DNA from: Saprospiraceae bacterium
Lineage (GTDB): Bacteria > Bacteroidota > Bacteroidia > Chitinophagales > Saprospiraceae
Assembly (NCBI GenBank): GCA_022844565.1
Contig: JALHLK010000015.1
Span: 1 to 64,000 of the forward strand
Direction of reading: 5' to 3'
DNA: 64,000 bases
Shown one piece after another: positions 35,471 through 44,714 of this stretch. The position numbers and the translations under genes are program-made. The notes beneath the pieces are model-generated. The model ran no database searches, was not told where the DNA came from, and was given only the letters and a program-made list of their open reading frames with translations. Within the stretch, counting starts at the first letter, position 1. The number at the start of each line of letters is the position of its first letter.

Positions 35471-35688
35471 ATAAACCAGTTTGGGATGAATAATTAATAT
35501 AAAATCAGTTTCATATTGTAAAATTACATAATACTTAAATAAAATCCAAATGAAATTCTAATAATATTATAAAAGTTTAACACTTGTAAATATCTGAAAT
35601 ATAATAATTTAAAAATTACATTTATAATATATTCATTTTCTATTAAATATAAATGGTAACAAAAAATATAATAAAATTTTAAATTTGT

Positions 35689-35696
35689 TAACTTTG
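35689..35696 (+). promoter_or_regulatory. Bacteroidota -7 element deciding the DUF3467 start
   Basis: TAACTTTG matches TAnnTTTG. Its last base is the first base of an in-frame GTG (35696), which therefore cannot be in the mRNA; the ATG at 35711, 14 bp downstream of the box, is the real start. Confidence 0.5.
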
Positions 35697-35710
35697 TGAA
35701 AAATTATAAA

Positions 35711-36016
35711 ATGTCAGATCAAAATCAACTTAATATAGAGTTAACAGATGATGTAGCGGAAGGTGTCTATTCCAATCTTGCAATCATAGCACATTCTCAG
35801 AGTGAATTTGTAGTAGATTTCATCAAATTACTTCCTAATGTGCCTAAAGCGAAGGTGAAATCAAGAATTATCCTCACGCCTAGTCATGCCAAGAGATTAT
35901 TGGCAGCATTGGCTGATAATATTAAAAAGTATGAAGCACAATATGGCTTAATTGATGAACAAAAGCCACAAGGAGGTTATCCACCAATTAACTTTAATCC
36001 TTCTACCCAGGCTTAA
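35711..36016 (+). CDS. DUF3467 domain protein
   Basis: 101 aa from ATG 35711. DUF3467 pattern: LNIELTDDVAEGVYSNLAIIAHSQSEFVVDFI, then VKSRIILTPSHAKRLLAALADNIKKYE. Small cytoplasmic proteins very common in Bacteroidota; no biochemical role is established. A -7 element just upstream suggests a single-gene transcript. A proline-rich end (PQGGYPPINFNPSTQA) is typical. Confidence 0.9.
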   Translation: MSDQNQLNIELTDDVAEGVYSNLAIIAHSQSEFVVDFIKLLPNVPKAKVKSRIILTPSHAKRLLAALADNIKKYEAQYGLIDEQKPQGGYPPINFNPSTQA

Positions 36017-36072
36017 TTAATTATTTTTAGTAACGTCAGATCAGTCAGGATAAAGGAATACCTTCGTGTTTT

Positions 36073-36882
36073 CTAATTTGTAAGGTAGGCATCAACTGCA
36101 GCCCTTACACTTCCATATTTAAGCAGTAAAGTATTTGCTTCTTCATAACTTACATTGATCTGACGTGCCACCATATTTGTGCCTCGGTCTACCAGTTTGC
36201 TATTAGAAAGTTGCATGTCTACCATTTTGTTACCTTTGACTCTACCCAATTGGATCATGACAGCTGTTGATATCATATTGAGCACTAATTTTTGTGCAGT
36301 ACCTGATTTCATGCGGGTACTTCCTGTTACATATTCAGGACCTACTACGACCTCGATGCCGTATTTAGCTGTAGCAGCGATAGGAGAACCTATATTACAC
36401 ACAATACAACCAGTGGCGATACCTTCATCATTACATTTTTGTAACCCGTGAAGTACATAAGGCGTTGTGCCCGAAGCAGCTATACCTACCACCACATCAT
36501 CTGAAGTTATATCATATGAACTTAAATCTTCCCAGGCAAGACTTCTGCTGTCTTCTGCATTTTCAACTGCTTTTCGAATGGCACTATCTCCTCCAGCTAT
36601 AAGTCCAACCACCCAATCGTGTGGAACTCCATAGGTAGGTGGACATTCTGAAGCATCTAAGACACCAAGTCTTCCACTTGTACCTGCTCCTATATAGAAA
36701 AGTCTACCGCCAATTTTCATTTTCTCGACAATTACACCTACTAATCGCTCAATTTGAGGGATCACTTTAGCTACAGCATGAGGTACTTTTTGATCCTCTG
36801 TGTTGATGTCATGTAAAATTTCTACTATAGATTTTTTTTCTAAATCATGATATAGCGAATCTTTTTCCGTCGTTCTTTCCAT
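36073..36882 (-). CDS. murQ: N-acetylmuramic acid 6-phosphate etherase
   Basis: 269 aa. Cleaves the lactyl ether of MurNAc-6-phosphate to GlcNAc-6-phosphate and D-lactate in peptidoglycan recycling. The SIS-fold sugar-phosphate site is clear: FYIGAGTSGRLGVLDASECPPTYG (about 62-85), IAASGTTPYVLHGL and STRMKSGTAQKLVLNMIST. Somewhat shorter than E. coli MurQ (298 aa), as usual in Bacteroidota. 9 bp downstream of a sodium-solute symporter gene on the same strand; the pair probably imports and processes muropeptide sugars. Confidence 0.95.
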   Translation of the reverse strand: MERTTEKDSLYHDLEKKSIVEILHDINTEDQKVPHAVAKVIPQIERLVGVIVEKMKIGGRLFYIGAGTSGRLGVLDASECPPTYGVPHDWVVGLIAGGDSAIRKAVENAEDSRSLAWEDLSSYDITSDDVVVGIAASGTTPYVLHGLQKCNDEGIATGCIVCNIGSPIAATAKYGIEVVVGPEYVTGSTRMKSGTAQKLVLNMISTAVMIQLGRVKGNKMVDMQLSNSKLVDRGTNMVARQINVSYEEANTLLLKYGSVRAAVDAYLTN

Positions 36883-36891
36883 AAAATATTA

Positions 36892-38424
36892 TTATAACTT
36901 TTTAAAACTAGCATTTGGTGAAGAAATTAGCCACAACCCAAGAAAAGTGAGAAGCCCATTTAATATTAAAATTTCAATCCCTATCTTAAAATTACCAAAT
37001 ATAGAATTTGAAAAACTAACCAAACTTTCTTTTGTGCTTGGATCTAATGCAAGCTTATTGGCAAACCACTCGGCATTATTTATAAAGTCAAGGCATAAAA
37101 TCATAATTGGTGAAAGCAAGCAAACAACGATTGACCATTTATCTTTAATACTCCTTTTTGTGAATATACCAAAAGCGAAAAGTCCTAAAAGTGGCCCATA
37201 CGTATATGCAGCTAATTTCAAAATTACATCAATAATAGATTTGTCATTAATCCACTTAAAAATCAAGACACATATAAAGAATAGAAAAGCAAAACTAAAA
37301 TGCACTATCAATCGTGTTCTTTTTTTCTGCTTGTCATTAGATAATGTATCTTTTTGCATACCAAGGATGTCAATACAAAATGAAGAAGTCATGGCCGTGA
37401 GGGCACCATCTGCACTTGGAAACAATGCTGATATCAGACCTATGATAAAGATCACTCCGATACCTGCAGAAAGGTAATTGCCTAAAGCTATGGAAGGAAA
37501 TATGTCATCTCCTTTGTAGGTAACACCATTTGCCTCTGCATATAGATAAAGTAATCCACCTAACATTAAAAATAAAATATTAACAAATAATAAGACGGAA
37601 GCTAAAGTGAGCACATTTTTTTGAGAACCTCCTAAAGTTTTGACACTGATATTCTTTTGCATCATTTCTTGATCTAAGCCTGTCATGGCAATTGTAATAA
37701 ATGCTCCACCAAGAATCTGCTTTAGGAAAAAACCTCCAGAATTGTAATCTGTATTAAATATTTTGGTGTATCCCTTATCCGACAAAGCACTAAAAGTCTC
37801 TCCAATACCCATATCAAGACTATTCATTATGGCAATTATACATACGATCAATCCCGCTAACATAAAAGTAGTCTGTAATGTATCTGTATAAACTATTGTC
37901 TTGACGCCACCTTCAAAAGTATACAATAAGATAAGTAACAACATTACAAATGCAGTCAGAATAAAAGGTATGCCCATGAGGTCTAAGATAAAGATTTGTA
38001 AAATATTAATGACTAGATACATCCGAGCAGTGGCACCCAAGGTACGTGAAATTATAAAAAATAAAGCTCCTGTTTTGTATGATACAGGTCCAAATCGCTC
38101 TTCTAAAAATCGATAAATAGATGTCAAATTCATCCTATAATAAAGAGGAAGCAAAATGAAAGCTATTGCAAAATATCCTAAAAAATACCCTAATACCACT
38201 TGATAATAACCAAATGCTCCTGTTGCTACCGTTCCAGGTACACTAACAAAGGTAACCCCACTAAGCGAAGTACCTACCATACCAAAAGCTACTAGCATCC
38301 AATTGCTATTGCGATTACCTATGAAGAATGAATCGTTGTTTGAATTTTTGGATGTATACCATGCAACTGCCAAAAGCAACAAAAAATAGCCAAAAACAAA
38401 AGAAAACAGTAATGTATGTGACAT
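36892..38424 (-). CDS. Sodium:solute symporter (SSS family)
   Basis: 510 aa, about 13 membrane helices. SSS features: FGMVGTSLSGVTFVSVPGT near residue 50, YRFLEERFGPVSYKTGA, and the Na+-site region SALFPSADGALTAMTSSFCIDIL near 340. Imports a sugar, amino acid or similar solute with Na+. Being 9 bp upstream of murQ and co-oriented, its substrate is plausibly N-acetylmuramic acid or a related cell-wall sugar, an inference from context; a kinase for MurNAc is not in the window. Confidence 0.88.
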   Translation of the reverse strand: MSHTLLFSFVFGYFLLLLAVAWYTSKNSNNDSFFIGNRNSNWMLVAFGMVGTSLSGVTFVSVPGTVATGAFGYYQVVLGYFLGYFAIAFILLPLYYRMNLTSIYRFLEERFGPVSYKTGALFFIISRTLGATARMYLVINILQIFILDLMGIPFILTAFVMLLLILLYTFEGGVKTIVYTDTLQTTFMLAGLIVCIIAIMNSLDMGIGETFSALSDKGYTKIFNTDYNSGGFFLKQILGGAFITIAMTGLDQEMMQKNISVKTLGGSQKNVLTLASVLLFVNILFLMLGGLLYLYAEANGVTYKGDDIFPSIALGNYLSAGIGVIFIIGLISALFPSADGALTAMTSSFCIDILGMQKDTLSNDKQKKRTRLIVHFSFAFLFFICVLIFKWINDKSIIDVILKLAAYTYGPLLGLFAFGIFTKRSIKDKWSIVVCLLSPIMILCLDFINNAEWFANKLALDPSTKESLVSFSNSIFGNFKIGIEILILNGLLTFLGLWLISSPNASFKKL

Positions 38425-38607
38425 AATTTAAAATTAGAATGGGAAAGATAATTTAAAAATGGGAAATGTAATTTAATTTTTTAAATTTTTATTTTGACCA
38501 TTTTATTTCTATCATTTTATCTCTTTGATCATTGATATTATTTTTACTGTATTGAAATATATAATTTTCTTATTCAAAGCCTCAGATTTTTTTAAAGAAT
38601 TTATTAA

Positions 38608-38633
38608 ATCAGTGTTGATATATCAACACTGAT
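38608..38633. promoter_or_regulatory. Perfect 26-bp palindrome, likely MarR operator
   Basis: ATCAGTGTTGATA (38608-38620) is followed by its exact reverse complement TATCAACACTGAT (38621-38633). It ends 15 bp before the marR start and just upstream of the -7 box at 38637-38644, so it would cover the -33 region. This position and symmetry fit an autoregulatory operator controlling marR-hmgA-fah. Confidence 0.8.
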
Positions 38634-38636
38634 GCT

Positions 38637-38644
38637 TATCTTTG
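38637..38644 (+). promoter_or_regulatory. Bacteroidota -7 element, very close to marR start
   Basis: TATCTTTG matches TAnnTTTG and ends 4 bp before the ATG at 38649. Transcription would then begin about at the start codon, implying a leaderless mRNA or use of the second ATG at 38655. The adjoining palindrome overlaps the expected -33 site. Confidence 0.45.
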
Positions 38645-38648
38645 CTTT

Positions 38649-39119
38649 ATGGAGATGCTCAATAATACTTTTTTCTACAATTTAGAAAAGACAGTAAAGG
38701 TCTACAGGCAGTTTTTTCAAGGTCAATTAAAAGAAAATGGGTTTGATATAACATTAGACCAATGGTTGACGCTAAAAATGATCGTTGAATATCCTAATGC
38801 TTCGCAAAATGAAATAGCGGAGAAAGTATTTAAGGATAAAGCTTCGGTGGCGAGGATTGTCGAACTACTGTTGAAGAATGATTATATATCCAAGACTCCT
38901 CACCCAAATCATATCAAAAAATCATTGTTTAAGCTTACAAATAAAGGTCTTGAAACTTTGACAAGATTAGATATTTTAGTGCCATCTTTCAGGAAAATAG
39001 CTTTAGCAGATACTAGTGAAGAATTAATTATCATTACTTTAAACTTACTTCAAAATGTTCAGTACAACTGTCAAAATAAAGATGCTAAAAAATCGTATGA
39101 GCGTAAAATGATTTCATAA
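38649..39119 (+). CDS. MarR family transcriptional regulator
   Basis: 156 aa. Winged helix-turn-helix with flanking dimerisation helices: LTLKMIVEYPNASQNEIAEKVFKDKASVARIVELLLKNDYISKTPHPN (about 37-85), then FKLTNKGLETLTRL. Located 19 bp before hmgA and fah, and preceded by a perfect 26-bp palindrome, so it probably represses this homogentisate operon and its own promoter, responding to a pathway intermediate; this is inference. Start could be the second Met (38655). Confidence 0.88.
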   Translation: MEMLNNTFFYNLEKTVKVYRQFFQGQLKENGFDITLDQWLTLKMIVEYPNASQNEIAEKVFKDKASVARIVELLLKNDYISKTPHPNHIKKSLFKLTNKGLETLTRLDILVPSFRKIALADTSEELIIITLNLLQNVQYNCQNKDAKKSYERKMIS

Positions 39120-39138
39120 TTTAATAAAACTTCTAACC

Positions 39139-40299
39139 ATGCCCATTTATCATAAATTAGGACAGATTCCCGCAAAAAGACATGTACAATTCAGAAAGCC
39201 AGATGGCAATTTATATTACGAACAGCTTTTTGGTACGATCGGATTTGACGGTATGTCGACATTGATGTATCAAATTCATAGACCTACAATGGTCAAGGAA
39301 ATTCTATCACAAACGGATGTAATGCCTAAGATTGCAATCGAAAAAAGTATTCATGCTAGATTGCTCAAAGGCTTTGAAGTACCTGCAAAAGATGATTTTT
39401 TAGAAAGTCGAACAGCTTTATTGGTCAATAAGGATATCTATATTGGGTTAGCAGCACCGCGACTTTCATTAAGGTCTTATTTTTATAAAAATGCCGATGC
39501 TGACGAACTCATTTTTGTTCATAGAGGTAGAGGCACCTTGCGAACTCAATTAGGGAATATACCTTTTGAATATGGTGATTACCTCGTCATACCTCGAGGC
39601 ATAATTTATCAAATTGATTTTGATACTGCTGACAACAAATTGCTTTATGCCGAAAGTTTTCATCCTATTTACACCCCGAAACGGTATCGAAATTGGTTTG
39701 GGCAGTTACTAGAACATTCTCCTTTTTGTGAACGCGATTACAAATTGCCGCAAGACCTCGAAACATATGATGAAAAGGGGGAGTTTGTTATCAAAATTAA
39801 GAAGCAAGGTATGTTGTATGAATTGGTATATCCTACTCATCCATTTGATGTAATCGGGTGGGATGGGTATAATTTTCCATATGGATTTTCAATTCACAAC
39901 TTTGAACCTATCACAGGTAGGGTGCATCAACCACCTCCTGTGCATCAAAATTTTGAAACAAGTACTTTTGTGGTATGCTCATTTTGTCCGAGATTGTATG
40001 ATTACCATCCACAAAGCATTCCAGCTCCTTACAATCACTCCAATATCGATTCTGATGAGATGATTTATTATGTAGATGGAGATTTTATGAGTCGAAACAA
40101 TATTGAGCAAGGTCATATTACTTTACATCCTGGAGGAATACCACACGGACCCGCTCCTGGTGCATATGAAAGAAGTATTGGTCAAACTAAAACCGAAGAA
40201 CTGGCTGTGATGATTGACACATTTAAACCACTTGCGGTGACCGAAGAAGCTTTAAAAATAGATGATGGGAAGTATTATCAAAGTTGGTTAGAATCATAA
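39139..40299 (+). CDS. hmgA: Homogentisate 1,2-dioxygenase
   Basis: 386 aa cupin-fold dioxygenase that opens the ring of homogentisate to 4-maleylacetoacetate using Fe(II) and O2 in tyrosine/phenylalanine degradation. Iron ligands lie in VHQPPPVHQNFET (His, Glu) and IPAPYNHSNIDSDE (His). N-terminal cupin with RGRGTLRTQLGNIPFEYGDYLVIPRG. Shorter than human HGD (445 aa), typical of bacterial forms. Between marR and fah. hpd (4-hydroxyphenylpyruvate dioxygenase) is not within the window. Confidence 0.93.
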   Translation: MPIYHKLGQIPAKRHVQFRKPDGNLYYEQLFGTIGFDGMSTLMYQIHRPTMVKEILSQTDVMPKIAIEKSIHARLLKGFEVPAKDDFLESRTALLVNKDIYIGLAAPRLSLRSYFYKNADADELIFVHRGRGTLRTQLGNIPFEYGDYLVIPRGIIYQIDFDTADNKLLYAESFHPIYTPKRYRNWFGQLLEHSPFCERDYKLPQDLETYDEKGEFVIKIKKQGMLYELVYPTHPFDVIGWDGYNFPYGFSIHNFEPITGRVHQPPPVHQNFETSTFVVCSFCPRLYDYHPQSIPAPYNHSNIDSDEMIYYVDGDFMSRNNIEQGHITLHPGGIPHGPAPGAYERSIGQTKTEELAVMIDTFKPLAVTEEALKIDDGKYYQSWLES

Positions 40300-40309
40300 A
40301 AATATAATA

Positions 40310-41488
40310 ATGAAAGAAGCTTTAGTTTGGGGTATTTTTAGCAAAATTGATGGAGAGAAGCGGGTTGCAGCTAGAATTGGCAGCATAATAATTGATGTCT
40401 ATGCTGTGGCAAAAGAAGGTCTTTTTGATGAAATTAACTTTGATATAGAAGTATTTAGAAAAGATTACTTGAATGACTTTATTGCATTGGGCAAACCTAT
40501 CACAAATCGAGTAAGACAGAAAATAGAAAATTTATCAAATTTTGAAGGAATTCCTACCTTCTCAGAGGATGATATCAATCTTCATTTACCCATTAAAATT
40601 GGTGATTATACGGATTTTTATAGTTCTGAGCAGCATGCTTATAATGTGGGTGTGATGTTTAGAGACCCTGACAATGCTTTATTGCCTAATTGGAAGCATC
40701 TGCCTGTAGGTTATCATGGGCGAGCGAGTTCTATTTTTCCATCTGGAGTCAATTTTCACAGGCCAAAGGGGCAAATCAATGCCTCAGATACAACTTTACC
40801 CACTTTTTCACCTACCAAAAGACTTGATATAGAATTAGAAATGGCTACCATCATTGGTAAAAAGACGGAGATTGGAGATTCGGTCAATGTGAATGAAGCC
40901 GAAGATTATATTTTTGGATTTGCAATCTTCAATGATTGGTCTGCAAGGGATATTCAGCGATGGGAGTATGTGCCATTAGGCCCTTTTTTAGCTAAAAACT
41001 TTTTCTCATCTTTGGCTCATTGGATAGTGCCAATCGAAGTGTTAGAACCATTTAAAGTAGAAACTGAGGAGCAATTACCCGAAGTCTTACCTTATTTGAA
41101 ACAAAGAGAGCGACAGAATTTTGATGTGACTCTAGAAGTTTGGTTAATGCCTCATGGAAGTAGTGAAGCATACATAATAAGTTCCTCCAATTTTAAAAAT
41201 ATGTATTGGACTGCTGCCCAGCAAATCGCCCACCACACAGTAAACGGTTGTAACCTCAATGTTGGTGATGTCATGGCTTCAGGTACCATATCTGGTAAAA
41301 CGCCTGATAGTTATGGATCATTACTTGAGTTATCTTGGGGTGGAAAGACACCTATCCAATTGCCAAATGGGGAGACTAGGTCTTTCCTTGAGGATGGTGA
41401 TACGGTTATATTAAAAGGGTATGCCGAGAAAGATGATTTTAAAGTAGATTTTGGAGAAGTTAGGACAACAGTTTTGAGTAGCAAATAA
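40310..41488 (+). CDS. fahA: Fumarylacetoacetase
   Basis: 392 aa. Hydrolyses fumarylacetoacetate to fumarate and acetoacetate, the last step of homogentisate breakdown. Full FAH architecture: N-terminal SH3-like part, then DYTDFYSSEQHAYNVGVMFRDPDNALLPNWKHLPVGYHGRASSIFPSG, the Glu pair in LDIELEMATIIGKK, FNDWSARDIQRWEYVPLGPFLAKNFFSS and GDVMASGTISGKTPDSYGSLLELSW. 10 bp behind hmgA. No maleylacetoacetate isomerase gene is adjacent. Confidence 0.93.
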   Translation: MKEALVWGIFSKIDGEKRVAARIGSIIIDVYAVAKEGLFDEINFDIEVFRKDYLNDFIALGKPITNRVRQKIENLSNFEGIPTFSEDDINLHLPIKIGDYTDFYSSEQHAYNVGVMFRDPDNALLPNWKHLPVGYHGRASSIFPSGVNFHRPKGQINASDTTLPTFSPTKRLDIELEMATIIGKKTEIGDSVNVNEAEDYIFGFAIFNDWSARDIQRWEYVPLGPFLAKNFFSSLAHWIVPIEVLEPFKVETEEQLPEVLPYLKQRERQNFDVTLEVWLMPHGSSEAYIISSSNFKNMYWTAAQQIAHHTVNGCNLNVGDVMASGTISGKTPDSYGSLLELSWGGKTPIQLPNGETRSFLEDGDTVILKGYAEKDDFKVDFGEVRTTVLSSK

Positions 41489-41576
41489 TCTTTTGCTTAT
41501 TTTTTTCTTAACAAGTTGTTATGGAAACCAATACCTTAAAATTGCTAAATGCTAATTGCTCAAAGCTCATAACTTA

Positions 41577-42275
41577 CTAAACCTCCAAAGCAATCTTCAT
41601 CATATCCATAAACGATTGCTCTCGATCTTGATTAGACGCAGCGGCACCTGTAATAATATTATCGCTCACCGTAAGAATAGAAAGTGCTTTGACTTTATGT
41701 TTTTTGGCTATGGTATACAAGGCCTGAGACTCCATTTCTACACCAATCACCCCGTGTTCTATCCATCTCTGCCACCTATTTGGCACATCATCGTAGAAAC
41801 TATCTGTGCTAAATATAGTACCTGGAATAACTTTGATATGATGCTCTTTAGAAACATTATATGCTTCGTAAAGCAAATCAAAATCGGGAGTAGCTGCAAA
41901 TTGTTTGCCTTCAAAATATAGCATATTAGCACTGTTATCTCCACAAGCACCAGTTGCAATGACTACTTGACCTAAGTCCAAATCCTCTTGTATAGCTCCG
42001 CAGGTACCCACTCTGATGAGTGTTTTAGTCCCATAAGTTCTGATCAGTTCATTGATGTATATGGAGCAGCTACCCATTCCCATCCCTGTACCTTGAATGG
42101 ACACACGATTGCCTTTGTAGTAACCCGTGTAACCAAACATATTACGTACCCTATTATAGCATTGAATATCTTCCAAAAAATTTTCTGCTACATATTTTGC
42201 TCGTAAAGGGTCGCCAGGAAGCAATACTTTTTCCGCGATTTCTCCTACTTTTGCTTCTAAATGAAAACTTGCCAT
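41577..42275 (-). CDS. deoD: Purine nucleoside phosphorylase DeoD
   Basis: 232 aa from ATG 42275 (an upstream TTG at 42320 would lie inside the ALDH gene). Hexameric phosphorylase: AEKVLLPGDPLRAKYVAENF phosphate-binding loop, GMGMGSCSIY, RVGTCGAIQEDL, and the C-terminal GVEMESQALY with Asp in LTVSDNI near 204. Releases purine base from (deoxy)ribonucleosides with phosphate. Follows the ALDH16 gene by 23 bp and closes the deo operon. Confidence 0.95.
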   Translation of the reverse strand: MASFHLEAKVGEIAEKVLLPGDPLRAKYVAENFLEDIQCYNRVRNMFGYTGYYKGNRVSIQGTGMGMGSCSIYINELIRTYGTKTLIRVGTCGAIQEDLDLGQVVIATGACGDNSANMLYFEGKQFAATPDFDLLYEAYNVSKEHHIKVIPGTIFSTDSFYDDVPNRWQRWIEHGVIGVEMESQALYTIAKKHKVKALSILTVSDNIITGAAASNQDREQSFMDMMKIALEV

Positions 42276-42298
42276 ATTTTTGTTTTTAGATTTTTTGG

Positions 42299-44686
42299 TT
42301 ATACACCATATGGTATCCAAATATTTTTAATTTCACTCGCCATTCTTAAGAATAACTCACCTTCATTGTGGGTTTTATTGGTCCAGTTCCGATACTTACC
42401 ATTATTAACCCAAGTTCTTTTGATGTTTTCTGCAGCTAATGATTCTAATTCTTTACTCATTTCTGCATTACCAAAATACCATAAACCATCAACATCTAAA
42501 TGTTTGCCTAATTCTTTAGCAAGTTCGTCTTTATGTCCAGTGACTATATTGATGGTACCTCCAGGGATATCACTTGTGTCCATCACTTGATATAAGTCTG
42601 TGATGATGAGTGGATATTTCTCGGATGGTATAGCTATAACACGATTGCCCATAGCCATATTCGGTATCACCGTGGAGACAAATCCTAATAATGGAAAATC
42701 ATCTGGGCAAACTACGCCCATCACACCAATTGCTTCTGGCATAGCCAAAGTCACATGCCGTGAGAGGGTAGAGTGGACTCTTCCATCATATTTGTCAGCC
42801 AATGCTGCGTAGGTGAAAATTCTTTCTATACTTAAATTAACCTCTTCTAAGCCTTCTTTATTAGATCTGCCAGTGAGTTCTGAAATCCTTGTTGCGAATT
42901 CTTCTTTTCTAATTGATAAATTTTCTGCGAAATAATAAAGTATTTGGGCTATAGCATGACCTGACATTCCAGTCCAAGCACTAGCAGCATGAGCAGCTTC
43001 GACAGCATTTCTGATATCTTTTCTATTGCCTTTGCCAACTTCACCAATGATTTCGCCATTCTCGTTTTTTATCACTAAAGAATTACCTCCATCAGGTCTA
43101 ACTTGTTTGCCTCCAACATAGAGTTTTGCTGTCCTATCGATGGTTAATTTTTCTTTATTTTTAGCTTCTTTGCCTTTAATTTCTTTTGTTTTATAAAAAG
43201 ATGAAACAGCAGTTACTTCACTATCATCATAAATTACATATTCGTAAAGTCCTTCTAATCCTCCTTCTCTACCAAAACCAGACTCGCGATAACCACCAAA
43301 GCCAGATGCTGCGTCAAACATATTGGTACAATTGATCCAAACACTTCCTGCCTTAACCTTTGGTGCAATATCCAAAGCTAGATTAATATCCTCCGTCCAA
43401 ATACTTGCTGCCAGTCCATATCTTGAGTTGTTGGCTAATTTAACCGCTTCTGTGTGAGACCTAAAACTCATGGCCACCAAAACAGGTCCAAAAATCTCTT
43501 CTTGAGCTAATGTCGATGAAGGGGCAACATTGGTAAATAAACTTGGAGGATAAAAATAACCATCTTTAGGACAGGCCCATGATGGTTGCCATAATTGATT
43601 ACCCTCTTCTACACCTTTTTGAACCAATTCCTCAATCGTTTTTAGTTGTACAGGTGCTACAATAGCACCTATATCAACACATTTATCTAAAGAGTCACCT
43701 ACAATCATTTTTTCCATGCGAGCACGAATTTTTGCATATAGCTTTTCTTCTATGCTTTCTTCCACCAATAATCTTGAGCCTGCACAACATACTTGTCCTT
43801 GATTAAACCAAATGGCGTCAACTATCCCTTCCACCACACTATCCAAGTCCGCATCTTCAAACACGATAAAAGGTGATTTTCCACCCAATTCCAAAGAAAG
43901 CTTTTTACCCGTACCTGCAGTTGCTTTTCTTATAATTTTACCGACCTCGGTAGATCCTGTGAAAGCAATCTTTTTTACATCTGGATGATTTACCAAAGCT
44001 GCACCAGTATCGCCATGACCAGTGACAATATTCACTACTCCTTTTGGTAGCCCGACATCATTACAAATTTCAGAGAATAAAAGGGCAGTTAATGAAGTAA
44101 ATTCTGCTGGTTTGAGTACTACTGTATTTCCCATCGCCAACGCGGGCGCTATTTTCCAAGAAAGCATTAAAAGAGGAAAATTCCAAGGTATTATTTGACC
44201 AACTACCCCAATAGGTTTGTATCCTTTCAACTGCTGATCCATCAATTGAGCCCAACCTGCATGATGATAAAAGTGTCTGATTACCAATGGGATATCAATA
44301 TCTCTTGTTTCTCGGATAGGTTTGCCATTATCCATAGATTCTAAAACAGCAAATTTTCGTGCATGCTTCTGTAGTTGTCTAGCAATTGCATACAAATATT
44401 TTGCTCGTTCGTGTCCTCCTATTTCAGCCCACGATTTTTGAGCTTTAGCAGCTGCTTTGACGGCTTTATCTATGTCCTTTTGATTTCCATGTGCCACTTC
44501 TGCAATGACTTCTTTGTTGGCTGGATTAATAGTCTCAAACCATTCTCCACTATTCGGCTTAGTCCATTCACCATCGATGTAAAGGCCAAATTTTTTCTGA
44601 TGTTTGTTGATAAATTCTATCGACTCTGTATTGGATTCTGGTGCAGGACCGTATGTCATGGTTTCAAATATTTCTTTTACTTTCAT
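42299..44686 (-). CDS. Two-domain aldehyde dehydrogenase (ALDH16 type)
   Basis: 795 aa, two tandem ALDH modules. The first (about 25-500) is complete: PWNFPLLMLSWKIAPALAMGNTVVLKPAE, FTGSTEVG, LELGGKSP (Glu near 266) and catalytic Cys300 in NQGQVCCAG. The second (about 515-795) keeps the fold (VMGVVCPDDFPLLGFVSTVIPNMAMGNRVI) but lacks the nucleophilic Cys and NAD site, so it is a structural pseudo-domain, as described for the ALDH16 family. Lies between deoC and deoD, so it probably oxidises the acetaldehyde produced by DeoC; this is inference. Confidence 0.92.
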   Translation of the reverse strand: MKVKEIFETMTYGPAPESNTESIEFINKHQKKFGLYIDGEWTKPNSGEWFETINPANKEVIAEVAHGNQKDIDKAVKAAAKAQKSWAEIGGHERAKYLYAIARQLQKHARKFAVLESMDNGKPIRETRDIDIPLVIRHFYHHAGWAQLMDQQLKGYKPIGVVGQIIPWNFPLLMLSWKIAPALAMGNTVVLKPAEFTSLTALLFSEICNDVGLPKGVVNIVTGHGDTGAALVNHPDVKKIAFTGSTEVGKIIRKATAGTGKKLSLELGGKSPFIVFEDADLDSVVEGIVDAIWFNQGQVCCAGSRLLVEESIEEKLYAKIRARMEKMIVGDSLDKCVDIGAIVAPVQLKTIEELVQKGVEEGNQLWQPSWACPKDGYFYPPSLFTNVAPSSTLAQEEIFGPVLVAMSFRSHTEAVKLANNSRYGLAASIWTEDINLALDIAPKVKAGSVWINCTNMFDAASGFGGYRESGFGREGGLEGLYEYVIYDDSEVTAVSSFYKTKEIKGKEAKNKEKLTIDRTAKLYVGGKQVRPDGGNSLVIKNENGEIIGEVGKGNRKDIRNAVEAAHAASAWTGMSGHAIAQILYYFAENLSIRKEEFATRISELTGRSNKEGLEEVNLSIERIFTYAALADKYDGRVHSTLSRHVTLAMPEAIGVMGVVCPDDFPLLGFVSTVIPNMAMGNRVIAIPSEKYPLIITDLYQVMDTSDIPGGTINIVTGHKDELAKELGKHLDVDGLWYFGNAEMSKELESLAAENIKRTWVNNGKYRNWTNKTHNEGELFLRMASEIKNIWIPYGV

Positions 44687-44714
44687 TCTTAACTTCGATT
44701 AAAAAATACAAAAA

